Origin: Neotabrizicola shimadae
GTDB lineage: Bacteria > Pseudomonadota > Alphaproteobacteria > Rhodobacterales > Rhodobacteraceae
DNA: 64,000 nt
Assembly (NCBI RefSeq): GCF_019623905.1
Contig: NZ_CP069370.1
Location: 3,044,001-3,108,000 of the forward strand
Direction of reading: 5' to 3'
In this document: positions 45,508-53,976 of the stretch, one piece after another
Position numbering within the stretch: the first letter of the stretch is position 1
Layout: the number at the start of each line of letters is the position of its first letter
The notes under the pieces: generated by a model
Seen by the model: only the letters and a program-made list of their open reading frames with translations
What the model was told of the DNA's origin: nothing
Database searches by the model: none
Program-made: the position numbers and the translations under genes

Positions 45508-46344
45508 TCAGAACGCCTCGCCCTTCTCGATCCGGTAAGCCTGTGTCGGGTCGGTGATCGCCACCAGCCGGATGATGCAGCCATCGCCCCGGTCCCAGTT
45601 CCACGGGAAGAAGGCAAAGGTGCAGCGCTTGCCCGTCACCGCGTCCAGGTCGCCGCCCACATTCTCGATCCCCAGGATGCCGTTCTTGAACAGGATCTGG
45701 TGCACCGGTTCCCATTCCGGGAAATCCTTCTTCCAGTCGCCGCCGCCGGTATGCTCGCGCCACTCCTTCTCCAGGTGCGGCAGTAGGGGGCCATTGCGCT
45801 GCGGGCCGATCGCCGTTGCCAGCGGGTGGTCGTTGGCCTGCGTGTCATGGCCCACGACCTTCACGCCCTTCTTCACCATCCATTCCCCTGCCGAGGGCAC
45901 AAAGCCGGGGCAGTAGGCGAAATAGTCGCCGTCCTCGTATTTCTTGTGCCAGCCGGTGTTGAGGATCAGCACGTCGCCCGGCCGGATCGCATGGCCGCAG
46001 GCCGCCTCAAGATCATCGCCGGTGATGAAATCCCACTTGTTCTTGGGCAGGCTGACCACGATCCCCGTGCCAAAGAAATGCGGCAGCGGCACCTCGTCGA
46101 TGAAGGGCGTGCCCTGCACCACATGGGCCGGCGCGTCGATATGGGTGGTGGCGTGCATCGTCGTGGTGATGCGCTGGCTCAGCACCCCCGATTTCGCCAT
46201 GTAGTGGATGCGCTCGATCTGCACGTCCTGGAAATAGGGCCAGTTCGGGTGCTGAAATCCGAAGCGGTGGCTCAGGTTGTGGAACTTGAGCCCCATGCTG
46301 TTGTCGAGGTTCCCCTCGAACTCGATGCCGCGGATCTTGACCAT
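45508..46344 (-). CDS. Cyclase family protein (kynurenine formamidase-like metal hydrolase)
   Basis: A 278-residue member of the cyclase family (PF04199). The metal-binding signature is seen as HATTHIDAPAHV, with further conserved LILNTGWHKKY, GHDTQAND and the C-terminal ENVGGDLDAV. Relatives hydrolyse N-formylkynurenine, isatin or cyclic amides/lactones. First gene of the operon, divergent from the IclR regulator. The ATG at 46344 has GAGGGAGA; an in-frame GTG at 46365 is less likely. Confidence 0.88.
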   Translation of the reverse strand: MVKIRGIEFEGNLDNSMGLKFHNLSHRFGFQHPNWPYFQDVQIERIHYMAKSGVLSQRITTTMHATTHIDAPAHVVQGTPFIDEVPLPHFFGTGIVVSLPKNKWDFITGDDLEAACGHAIRPGDVLILNTGWHKKYEDGDYFAYCPGFVPSAGEWMVKKGVKVVGHDTQANDHPLATAIGPQRNGPLLPHLEKEWREHTGGGDWKKDFPEWEPVHQILFKNGILGIENVGGDLDAVTGKRCTFAFFPWNWDRGDGCIIRLVAITDPTQAYRIEKGEAF

Positions 46345-46440
46345 CGCTAAATCTCCCTCGTCCACCGCCGGGGCGGTGCCTCAATGCTGCGGGTTGTCCG
46401 GGTGGCTCCTCCCACCTGTCCCGTATATTGATGCACATGA

Positions 46441-46486
46441 ACCGTATTGCGGTCAACATGATTCCCGCATAACAATACAGTCGTAT
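46441..46486. promoter_or_regulatory. Divergent control region with inverted repeats (IclR operator candidates)
   Basis: In the 215-bp gap between the cyclase and IclR genes. ACCG-TATTG-CGGT (46441-46453) overlaps a TTGACC that could be the -35 of the minus-strand operon. ATAC-AGTC-GTAT (46475-46486) lies 21 bp away. Both are short dyads where an IclR dimer could bind; assignment is inference. Confidence 0.4.
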
Positions 46487-46559
46487 CGCATGGTGGGCAC
46501 TTGACTCGGCGCGGGTCCTGAGGTGTCTGCACAGGGCCGGTACGCGAAGGGGCGCCATC

Positions 46560-47330
46560 ATGGATCAGACCGAGATCGAGCGGGACCGCGCCGACAGCCG
46601 CAACGGCATCCAGGTCATTGCGCGCGCCGCCGCCGTGCTGCGGGCGCTCAAGGATGCGCCGGCCGGCCTCAGCCTTGGCCAGATCGCGGAACGTGTGGGC
46701 CTTGCCCGCTCTACCGTGCAGCGCATCGTCCAGGCGCTGCAGGACGAACGCCTCGTCATCGGCTCCGCGTCGGGCGGCGGCGTGCGGCTTGGCCCGGAAC
46801 TGCACGCGCTGGCCGGCGCCGCGCGCTTCAACGTGGTGGAACGCTGTCGCCCCTTCCTTGAACGGCTGATGGAGGAAACCGGCGAAACGGTGGACCTCTC
46901 GGTCCTGCGCGGCGGTCGCATGATCTTTCTCGATCAGGTGCAGGGCCGTCACCGCCTGCGCGCCGTTTCCTCGGTCGGCGAGGTCTTTCCGCTGACCGTC
47001 ACCGCCAACGGCCGCGCCTGCCTTGCGCTCTTGCCCGATGCCGAGGCGAAAAAGCTGGCCGAGGCCGAATGGGCGCGCGGCACCGCCTCGGGCACCTGGG
47101 ACGCGCTCGCGCGCCAGATCGCCCATGCCCGCCGCACCGGCCTGGGCGAGGATGCGGGCGAACACACCGAAGGCATCGCCGCGCTTGGCTTTGCCTTCAC
47201 CGATCTTGCGGGCGACCTCCACGCGATTTCGGTCCCCGTCCCCACCTCGCGCTGGCCTGAAATGCGCGACCGTGTCGCCACGGCGCTTCTGGCGCTCCGC
47301 ACCGAACTGACACCCATCTTCGAAAGCTGA
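46560..47330 (+). CDS. IclR family transcriptional regulator
   Basis: A 256-residue regulator: N-terminal winged helix (LSLGQIAERVGLARSTVQRI at about 37-56) and C-terminal IclR effector domain (about 85-256) with TVDLSVLRGGRMIFLDQ and AVSSVGEVFPLT. Divergent from the cyclase-cupin-SDR-dehydrogenase-LIV-BKACE operon, its likely target; effectors of the family are often small organic acids or aromatics. AAGGGG precedes the ATG. Confidence 0.92.
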   Translation: MDQTEIERDRADSRNGIQVIARAAAVLRALKDAPAGLSLGQIAERVGLARSTVQRIVQALQDERLVIGSASGGGVRLGPELHALAGAARFNVVERCRPFLERLMEETGETVDLSVLRGGRMIFLDQVQGRHRLRAVSSVGEVFPLTVTANGRACLALLPDAEAKKLAEAEWARGTASGTWDALARQIAHARRTGLGEDAGEHTEGIAALGFAFTDLAGDLHAISVPVPTSRWPEMRDRVATALLALRTELTPIFES

Positions 47331-47373
47331 CCGCCCCGCGCCCGGCGCGGCTGTCCGCGGGCAGGGGGCGGTC
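47329..47373. terminator. Bidirectional terminator-like inverted repeat
   Basis: GACCGCCCC and GGGGCGGTC form a perfect 9-bp stem around 27 bases that can fold further (GCGCC/GGCGC). It fills the 47-bp gap between convergent iclR and dioxygenase genes. No T-run. Confidence 0.5.
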
Positions 47374-47377
47374 CGGC

Positions 47378-48220
47378 TCATGCCCGCACCAGAACGAAGT
47401 CAAAGGGCGACCGCCACAGCGTCGCCCCGCCCTCGACCCGCTCGAACGGCGCCACCAGCGAAGATTTCACGCCAAAGACGGCGTCCGATTCCAGCCAGGT
47501 GTCACCGCCCACGAAAGTATGCGTGACCAGCTTCTGGAACCCCGGCGCCGTCACCAGGAAGTGCATGTGCGCCGGGCGATAGGGGTGCCGTCCCAGCCCG
47601 GCCAGCATCTTGCCCACCGGGCCGTCGTCGGGGATCGGGTAGGACGTGGGCTTGATCCCGGTGAACCAGTACCGCCCGTCTGCCCCGGTGGTAAAGACGC
47701 CGCGGTTGTTGCCCTTGGGCTGGATGCCCGGCTGCTGCACGTCATAGAAGCCGTCCACGCTGTCTGACCAGACATCGACCACCGCTCCCGCAATCGGGTT
47801 GCCCTCCAGGTCCAGAACGCGGCCTTCGTACAGGCAGGGCTCTCCCTTGCCGTCCATGTTCACGTTGTCGCCCATCTGGCGCCGCGGCGCGTCATCCACA
47901 TGGAACGGTCCGAACACCGTGTTCTCGGTCGCGCCGGGCGGGCGGCGGTTGTTGATCGCATCCACCAGCATGGAAAGCCCAAGCGTGTCCGAAAGCAGGA
48001 TGAACTCCTGCCGCTCGGGCCCGCAAAGCTGGCCGGTACGGGTCAGGAAATCGACGCCGATCTCCCATTCCGCCTGCGTCAGATGCACCTCCTTGGCAAA
48101 GGCATGCAGGTGCCGCACCAGCGCCGACATCACCTCCACCAGACGCGGGTCGGCATCCGGCCCGTTACGGCCGATCACCGTCTCGGCGGAATTGGCCTCC
48201 GTAAAGAACCCCTCGGCCAT
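47378..48220 (-). CDS. Intradiol ring-cleavage dioxygenase (hydroxyquinol 1,2-dioxygenase type)
   Basis: A 280-residue Fe(III) dioxygenase. N-terminal helical dimerisation domain about 1-95, then the beta-sandwich catalytic domain. The iron ligands are all present: Tyr in DGFYDVQQ, Tyr in KPTSYPIP, and the two His of RPAHMHF. Cleaves hydroxyquinol (or catechol) between the two hydroxyls to maleylacetate (or muconate); maleylacetate reductase in the operon favours hydroxyquinol. GGGGAGGTGA precedes the ATG at 48220. A second, divergent paralogue is encoded at 51077-51925. Confidence 0.92.
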   Translation of the reverse strand: MAEGFFTEANSAETVIGRNGPDADPRLVEVMSALVRHLHAFAKEVHLTQAEWEIGVDFLTRTGQLCGPERQEFILLSDTLGLSMLVDAINNRRPPGATENTVFGPFHVDDAPRRQMGDNVNMDGKGEPCLYEGRVLDLEGNPIAGAVVDVWSDSVDGFYDVQQPGIQPKGNNRGVFTTGADGRYWFTGIKPTSYPIPDDGPVGKMLAGLGRHPYRPAHMHFLVTAPGFQKLVTHTFVGGDTWLESDAVFGVKSSLVAPFERVEGGATLWRSPFDFVLVRA

Positions 48221-48222
48221 GC

Positions 48223-49977
48223 TCACCTCCCCAGGATCGCGGACATCACGCGCATCAGCTCTGCCTCCGGGTCGGCTGCCGCCCCGAAGGACCGCCAGGC
48301 GACATGGTGGTCGGGTCGCACCAGAAGACAGCCCGCATCCCGGATCTCGCGCGCCCGCGCCCAGTCGCCACTGTGATCCTCGATGGGCTGGCGCGGCCCG
48401 ATGAGATGCGTCCGGATCGGCAAGCCCAGGGCCTTGCCCACCTGCTCCGCCGCCGCCACCCAGCCCTCGCCGCCAATGCCGGTCAGAACGGTGAACTGCC
48501 CCCGTCCGCACAGGTCCAGCGTAGACACCTGCCCCCCCTCGCGCGGGAACAGCCAGACATGCGGCAACCGCGCGCCGGGCCAGGTCGTCGGCTGGTAGTG
48601 CAGTTCCATGTCCCGGTCCGCCGCCGGCTCCGGCTGGCCATCCGTCACCACAGCGCCCGACCTGTAGCGCTGGTTCATCTCCACCCCGTGGCAGTCGAAT
48701 TCGTACTTCTTGAACTCGATCGCCTTCCTCAGCGCCTCGCGCTGCGCCTCTCCGGCTTCGGTCGCATCGCAACGCGCCGCCATGCTGGCCTGGATCTTGT
48801 CGTGATCCACCCCGCCATCCATGCCAAGCGCCTCGAAGATCGGCCCGAACTCGGCAATCGACTGGTTGGCCCGTGTCACGATCTGCCGCGCAATCGGCGC
48901 GCGTTCCACCGAATAGCTGTCCAAGAGCCTCGCCGTCGCCTGCCCCTTCACCACGCAAGCCAGCTTCCAGGCCAGGTTGAACCCGTCCTGGATCGAGGTA
49001 TTCGACCCCAGCCCGTTCGACGGCGGATGCCGGTGCGCCGCATCGCCCATGATAAAGACCCGGCCCTTCTGCATATGCGTCGCAAAGCAGTTGTTCACCG
49101 TCCAGGTGTTGGCCGACAGCAGCTCGATCTCCAGCTCCGGGTCGCCGATCAGCTGCCGCGCCACCTGCGTGGCCAGCGCCGCATCCACCACCGGCGCGGG
49201 CTGGTTGATGTCATAGCCCCAGACGATCAGCCATTCGTTCCAGGGCCGCACCATCCGCACCAGCCCCATGCCGATGCCGCCCACATCCGCGCCGGGCTGC
49301 ATCACCCAGTACAGCACGCTCGGTCGGTGCGCGACGTATTTGGACAGGTCGGCCCGGAACAGGATGTTCATGCTGCCGCCCACGCCCATCTTGCCCTCGA
49401 AGGGCAGGCCAAGCTGTTCGGCCACCAGCGAGTTGCCGCCATCGGCCCCCACCAGGAACTTCGACCGCACGGTAAATTCCTTCCCCGTCAGCCGGTCGCG
49501 ACAGGTCGTCGTCACGCCCTCGTCGTCCTGCGCATGGCTCACATACTCCGTGCTCATCCGCGCCTGCGTGCCCTTGCGGCAGGCCGCGCCGAACAGCACC
49601 GGCTCCATGAAGGTCTGCGGCAGGTCGTTCATCTCGCAGGGCGAGGACATCAGGTGCTCGGCCTTCGACAGGGGCGCATTGCCCCAGCTCTTCATCCGCC
49701 CCAGCTCTTCCCCCGCCAGCGACACGCAGAACACGTTCTCGCCCATCAGGTGCTGGTGCGTGGCGTGCAGCATCGCCTCGCGCTCTACCTCCGGCCCAAG
49801 GTCGCGCAGCACCTCCATCGCCCGCTGGTTGGTGATATGGGCGCGCGGCGTGTTGGCCAGCCAGCGGTAGCGGTTCACCACCATGTTCTCGACGCCATAG
49901 CTCGACAGAAGCGCCGCCGTCGCACTGCCCGCCGGTCCTGTCCCGATGACCAGAACCTCCGTGGTGATATCCGCCAT
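48223..49977 (-). CDS. FAD-dependent aromatic hydroxylase
   Basis: A 584-residue class A flavoprotein monooxygenase (PheA/TfdB family). FAD-binding GTGPAGSATAALL at residue ~12, the DG motif in GADGGNSLVA, and GDAAHRHPPSNGLGSN near residue 300; C-terminal thioredoxin-like domain from about 420. Would hydroxylate a phenol, for example resorcinol to hydroxyquinol, with NAD(P)H and O2. Lies between the maleylacetate reductase and dioxygenase genes. GGAGGAGAGG fixes the ATG at 49977. Confidence 0.92.
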   Translation of the reverse strand: MADITTEVLVIGTGPAGSATAALLSSYGVENMVVNRYRWLANTPRAHITNQRAMEVLRDLGPEVEREAMLHATHQHLMGENVFCVSLAGEELGRMKSWGNAPLSKAEHLMSSPCEMNDLPQTFMEPVLFGAACRKGTQARMSTEYVSHAQDDEGVTTTCRDRLTGKEFTVRSKFLVGADGGNSLVAEQLGLPFEGKMGVGGSMNILFRADLSKYVAHRPSVLYWVMQPGADVGGIGMGLVRMVRPWNEWLIVWGYDINQPAPVVDAALATQVARQLIGDPELEIELLSANTWTVNNCFATHMQKGRVFIMGDAAHRHPPSNGLGSNTSIQDGFNLAWKLACVVKGQATARLLDSYSVERAPIARQIVTRANQSIAEFGPIFEALGMDGGVDHDKIQASMAARCDATEAGEAQREALRKAIEFKKYEFDCHGVEMNQRYRSGAVVTDGQPEPAADRDMELHYQPTTWPGARLPHVWLFPREGGQVSTLDLCGRGQFTVLTGIGGEGWVAAAEQVGKALGLPIRTHLIGPRQPIEDHSGDWARAREIRDAGCLLVRPDHHVAWRSFGAAADPEAELMRVMSAILGR

Positions 49978-50015
49978 TGTCCTCTCCTCCATGCGTGGGC
50001 GCCCTAGGGCGCGTG

Positions 50016-51080
50016 TCAGGGCTGCGGGCGCCGGCCCTCCCAGGCCGCCTGCAGCAGATCCCGGATGTCGCGCTCGGTGAACGGGCGCGGGTTGTCATAG
50101 CTGTTGCGCAAGGCGATCCCCGCCGCCCGGTCCAGGTCGGCCTCGGTCAGGCCCAGGTCCGCCAGCCGCAAGGGCGCACCAATGGCCCTGGCAAAATCCC
50201 ACAGGCCCGCCCCCGCCGATCCCCCGCCAAAGGTCGCGGCAATCGGCGTAAGCGCCGCGCGGGCCGCCGCCTCGTTGAAGGCCGTGGTATGCGGCAACAG
50301 GATCGCATGGGTTTCCGCATGAGGCGTGTCGAACGACCCGCCCAGCACATGCGCCAGCTTGTGATGCAGCGCCATCGAGACATAGCCAAGCGCCGTCGAA
50401 CAGCACCAGGCGGCATACAAGGCTCCGGCCCGCGCCGCCCGGTCACCCGGATCGCGCGCCAGCACCGGCAGCGCATCGCGAAAGGCCGGAAGCGCCTCCT
50501 TCACCATCGCCACGATCACCGGGTTGCGGTCGGGCGCATACAGCGCCTCCATCCCATGCGCGATGGCGTTCAACGCCGAGGTCGCCGTCATTCCGACCGG
50601 CAGCGTCAGCGTCAGATCGACGTCATAGATCACCACCTCCGGCCGGATCGCCGGATCGCGCCGCGTCACCTTCTCGCCGCCCGAGGTCTCGCCCAGGATG
50701 TCGGTCATCTCCGACCCGGCATAGGTGGTGGGAATCACCACCTGATCCGCCCCCGTCCGCACCGCGATGGCCTTGCCCAGCCCCGTGGTCGAACCGCCGC
50801 CAAGCGAGACAACGCAGGTCGCCCCGCTAGCGCGGAAGGCCGCCACCGCCTCTTCCGTCACGGCCACAGGCGTGTGCATCGCGGCCCCGGCAAAGACCCC
50901 GGCCGCCCGTGCGCCGAGGCTCGCCGCCAGAGCCTCCGCCTCGGGCTTCTGGTGCGGCGTGGACAAGACCAGCGCGCGGGAATGTCCCAGCCGGGCGATC
51001 TCTTCCCCCGTGCGGGCAATCGTGCCCTCGCCAAAGATCACGCGGGTGGTCAGGCCCGGAAAGACGAACGCCCGCATCAT
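50016..51080 (-). CDS. Maleylacetate reductase
   Basis: A 354-residue iron-containing-alcohol-dehydrogenase-family enzyme. FPGLTTRVIFGEGT at the start, NAD loop VSLGGGSTTGLGKA, TTYAGSEMTDI and the LHHKLAHVLGGSFDTPHAETHA metal region are typical of maleylacetate reductases, which reduce maleylacetate to 3-oxoadipate. The ATG at 51080 overlaps the upstream dioxygenase stop (ATGA), with GGAGGATC before it. Completes a hydroxyquinol route with the neighbouring genes. Confidence 0.94.
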   Translation of the reverse strand: MMRAFVFPGLTTRVIFGEGTIARTGEEIARLGHSRALVLSTPHQKPEAEALAASLGARAAGVFAGAAMHTPVAVTEEAVAAFRASGATCVVSLGGGSTTGLGKAIAVRTGADQVVIPTTYAGSEMTDILGETSGGEKVTRRDPAIRPEVVIYDVDLTLTLPVGMTATSALNAIAHGMEALYAPDRNPVIVAMVKEALPAFRDALPVLARDPGDRAARAGALYAAWCCSTALGYVSMALHHKLAHVLGGSFDTPHAETHAILLPHTTAFNEAAARAALTPIAATFGGGSAGAGLWDFARAIGAPLRLADLGLTEADLDRAAGIALRNSYDNPRPFTERDIRDLLQAAWEGRRPQP

Positions 51081-51925
51081 GCCTGATCCTCCGGGCACAG
51101 CACGAACCGGGTTTCCACGGCAAAGCCTCCCGCCTCGGGGCAGAAGGAGGCCAGCAGCCCCGGCTTCACCCCGAACAGCGCATCCCGGCCGATCGCCGGA
51201 TCGTCCCGGTCAAAGACATGGGTGACAAGCGGCCGGAACCCCGGCGCCGTCAGGCGGAAATGCAGATGCGCCGGTCGTTCCAGCCGCAGCCCGAGCCGGT
51301 TCATCAGCCGTCCCACCGGCCCGTCCTCGGGCAGGGCATAGCCGCGCGGCCGGATCGTGCGGAAATGGAAACGACCCGCAGCATCGGCGCGGAAGCGGCC
51401 GCGCAGGTTGAACTCGGGTTGCCGGTCCGGCTCCTGGTTTTCGTAGAACCCTTCGGCATTGGCGTGCCAGACCTCGACCAGCGCCCCGGCGACCGGCCCG
51501 CCATCCAGCGCCAGCACCTGCCCGGCCACGCGCAACGGCACGCCGCGCCCGTCCCGGCTCAGGTCGGCACCAAGCGGCATCTCCGGCGCATCGGCGCGAT
51601 AGAATGGCCCCGCCAGCGTCTGCGGCGTGCCCCCCGGCACATCGGGTGCCGCGATCTCTTCCACGGCAGAAGACAGGCCCAGAACATCGGCCAGCAGCAC
51701 CCATTCCTGCCGGCGCTGGTCGGTGGCATGGCCCACGTCCGTCAGGAAATCCAGCACCGCCCGCAGCTCCGCCGGGCTGGCCTGCAAATCGGCCACGATG
51801 CAATGCACATCGCCCGCAATCCGCAGCACGGCATCCCGCAGCCGCGCCTCGCGCGCTCCGGAAAGCCGGTCGCGCAGCGCCTCCATCGGCGTCTGACCGG
51901 CGCTCTCGCCCGCGGCCCCGTCCAT
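51077..51925 (-). CDS. Second intradiol dioxygenase (hydroxyquinol 1,2-dioxygenase type)
   Basis: A 282-residue paralogue of the dioxygenase at 47378-48220, clearly diverged. Iron ligands conserved: Tyr in AEGFYENQ, Tyr in RPRGYALP, two His in RPAHLHF. First gene of the operon, next to the divergent LysR gene. Two non-identical intradiol enzymes in one operon may act on different ring substituents or serve as a heteromer; a simple redundancy is also possible. Confidence 0.92.
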   Translation of the reverse strand: MDGAAGESAGQTPMEALRDRLSGAREARLRDAVLRIAGDVHCIVADLQASPAELRAVLDFLTDVGHATDQRRQEWVLLADVLGLSSAVEEIAAPDVPGGTPQTLAGPFYRADAPEMPLGADLSRDGRGVPLRVAGQVLALDGGPVAGALVEVWHANAEGFYENQEPDRQPEFNLRGRFRADAAGRFHFRTIRPRGYALPEDGPVGRLMNRLGLRLERPAHLHFRLTAPGFRPLVTHVFDRDDPAIGRDALFGVKPGLLASFCPEAGGFAVETRFVLCPEDQA

Positions 51926-52019
51926 GCGATTCCCCCCGGATGACCGGGCCTCCCCGCCCGTTCACCCATGGATATTCCGGCAGTCCCCTGCGATTTCGCA
52001 TGACTATTCGGACATCCGG

Positions 52020-52036
52020 CATAACATTCTGTTATG
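52020..52036. promoter_or_regulatory. LysR-type operator candidate overlapping the lysR start codon
   Basis: CATAACA-TTC-TGTTATG is a perfect 7-bp dyad in a T-N11-A-like arrangement, whose last three bases are the ATG of the regulator gene. It would let the regulator bind its own start and control the divergent dioxygenase operon 95 bp away. Confidence 0.5.
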
Positions 52037-52984
52037 AAGCTGAACGAACGCCACCTCATGCAACTGGCCGCGGTGATCGACGCCGGCGGCGTGTCCGAAG
52101 GCGCGGCGCTTCTTGGCCTCAGCCAGCCTGCCGTCAGCCGCGCCCTGTCGATGCTCGAGGCGCGCGTCGGCGAACCCCTGTTCCTGCGCGGCCGCCGCCC
52201 GCTGCAACCCACCCCGCTCGGGGCCGAGCTTGCCGCCCATGGCCGCGCCATCCTCGCCGCCTCGCGTCTCGCCTCGCTCTCGGTCTCGGGCTATGTGCGC
52301 GGCGCGCGCGGCACGGTCCGCGTCGGCGGCGTGCCCTTCTTCATGGATGCGATGATCAGCCGGATGATCGCCACCTTCCAGCAGCGCGAACCGGAAATCG
52401 TGGTGCATCAAAGCTATGGCAACACGCAGGACATGGCCAAGGCTTTGGAAGGCGGGCAGGCCGACCTTGCCGTGGTGCCGCTGGCGCCGAACGAACGCAT
52501 CCCCGGCTTCGACTTCACCGAAATCTTGCCCGGCCGCAACATCGTGGCCTGCCGCACCGGCCATCCGCTGACGCGGGAACGCCGGCTCCAGGCCGCACAC
52601 CTCACCGCCTATCCCTGGGTCGCGCCGCTTCCCGGCTCGCCACTCCTGACCGACCTCCATTCCATCCTCGTCTCCATCGGCGCACCGGACCTGACGATCC
52701 GCTATTCCGGCGGCTCGCTGATGAGCGTGATGACCTACCTTTCCGAGAGCGACGCGCTGGCGATCCTGCCCTTCTCGGTGGTCTTTGCGCAGCGCAAGGA
52801 AAACCGCATCACCTCGCTCGCGTTCGAGGTGCCCCAGCCCAATCGCTCGCTCGGCCTCCTGCGCCGCGCCGGGGCAGATCTCTCGCCCGCCGCCGACAGC
52901 TTCGCAACCCATGTGGTCAAGGAATTCGACGCGCTGAAGCACATGATCAAGCGCCACGAAAACGCGGTGATCTGGGGCCGCTGA
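52034..52984 (+). CDS. LysR family transcriptional regulator
   Basis: A 316-residue LysR regulator. Winged helix at about 5-63 (SEGAALLGLSQPAVSRALSM), linker helix, then a periplasmic-binding-protein-like effector domain (about 92-300). Divergent from the hydroxyquinol operon, which it probably activates in response to a ring intermediate. There is no clear ribosome binding site; the start codon lies within a perfect inverted repeat. Confidence 0.92.
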   Translation: MKLNERHLMQLAAVIDAGGVSEGAALLGLSQPAVSRALSMLEARVGEPLFLRGRRPLQPTPLGAELAAHGRAILAASRLASLSVSGYVRGARGTVRVGGVPFFMDAMISRMIATFQQREPEIVVHQSYGNTQDMAKALEGGQADLAVVPLAPNERIPGFDFTEILPGRNIVACRTGHPLTRERRLQAAHLTAYPWVAPLPGSPLLTDLHSILVSIGAPDLTIRYSGGSLMSVMTYLSESDALAILPFSVVFAQRKENRITSLAFEVPQPNRSLGLLRRAGADLSPAADSFATHVVKEFDALKHMIKRHENAVIWGR

Positions 52985-53072
52985 GGTCGCAACTGGTGAT
53001 GCAGCTGTCGCACGACCCCGCTATCACGGGCCCAGAACCGGCCGGACCCCGGCCCCTCATCCGGAGAACCCC

Positions 53073-53882
53073 ATGACCCGCAAGCCCCTTCAGGCCGTCG
53101 TCTTCGACTGGGCCGGCACGGTGATCGACCACGGCTCGCTCGCGCCCATGGGCGTCTTCGTCAAGGCCTTCGCCCAGTTCGGCGTCGAGATCACCATAGA
53201 CGAGGCGCGCGGCCCGATGGGCATGGCCAAGCGTGACCACATCGCCACGCTGATGCGCCACCCCCGCATCGCCGCCGCCTGGGCCAAACAGCACGGCGCC
53301 GCACCGGGCGAGGCCGACATCGACAAGGTCTATGCCGTCTTCGTGCCGATGAACGTCGAGGTCGTCACCGACTATGCCGAGATGATCGACGGCGTCGTGC
53401 CCACCATCGACCGCCTGCGCGCCCGCGGCCTGAAGATCGGCTCCACCACCGGCTACACGCGCGAAATCATGGCCCGCGTCCTGCCGCTCGCCGCCAAACA
53501 GGGCTACGCGCCCGACAACCTCGTCTGCGCCGGCGACCTGCCTGCCGGCCGTCCCACGCCCCTGATGATGTACCGCACCTTCCTCGACCTCGACGTCTGG
53601 CCCGCCTCGTCGGTCGTCAAGGTCGATGACACCGAGGTCGGCATCGCCGAGGGCCTGAACGCCGGCTGCTGGACCATCGGCATCGCCGTCACCGGCAATG
53701 TCTTCGGCCTCTCCGCCGACGACACCTACGACCTCGACGAGGAAACCTTCGAGGACATGCGCTACGCCGCCTACGCCAAGCTCACCCGCGCCGGCGCACA
53801 TTACGTCATCGACAGCGTGGCCGAGATCGAATCCGTGCTCGACGACATCGAAGGCCGGCTCGCCCGCGGCGAGCGCCCCTGA
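53073..53882 (+). CDS. phnX: Phosphonoacetaldehyde hydrolase (phosphonatase)
   Basis: A 269-residue HAD enzyme that cleaves phosphonoacetaldehyde to acetaldehyde and phosphate. Nucleophile Asp in [12 protein letters not shown] (the Ala-Gly in place of DGT is characteristic), Schiff-base Lys in MGMAKRDHI (about residue 53), and [10 protein letters not shown]. Normally paired with 2-aminoethylphosphonate transaminase phnW, which is not seen here; no transporter either. GGAGAA precedes the ATG. Confidence 0.95.
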   Translation: MTRKPLQAVVFDWAGTVIDHGSLAPMGVFVKAFAQFGVEITIDEARGPMGMAKRDHIATLMRHPRIAAAWAKQHGAAPGEADIDKVYAVFVPMNVEVVTDYAEMIDGVVPTIDRLRARGLKIGSTTGYTREIMARVLPLAAKQGYAPDNLVCAGDLPAGRPTPLMMYRTFLDLDVWPASSVVKVDDTEVGIAEGLNAGCWTIGIAVTGNVFGLSADDTYDLDEETFEDMRYAAYAKLTRAGAHYVIDSVAEIESVLDDIEGRLARGERP

Positions 53883-53976
53883 GCCTCCTTCCGCCGATTC
53901 CCGTGGCGCGCCGCTATACAGCCCCGCGCCACGGGCCTATACCCCGCCGCGTCGTCCGCCACGCAAAGGGGAAACC

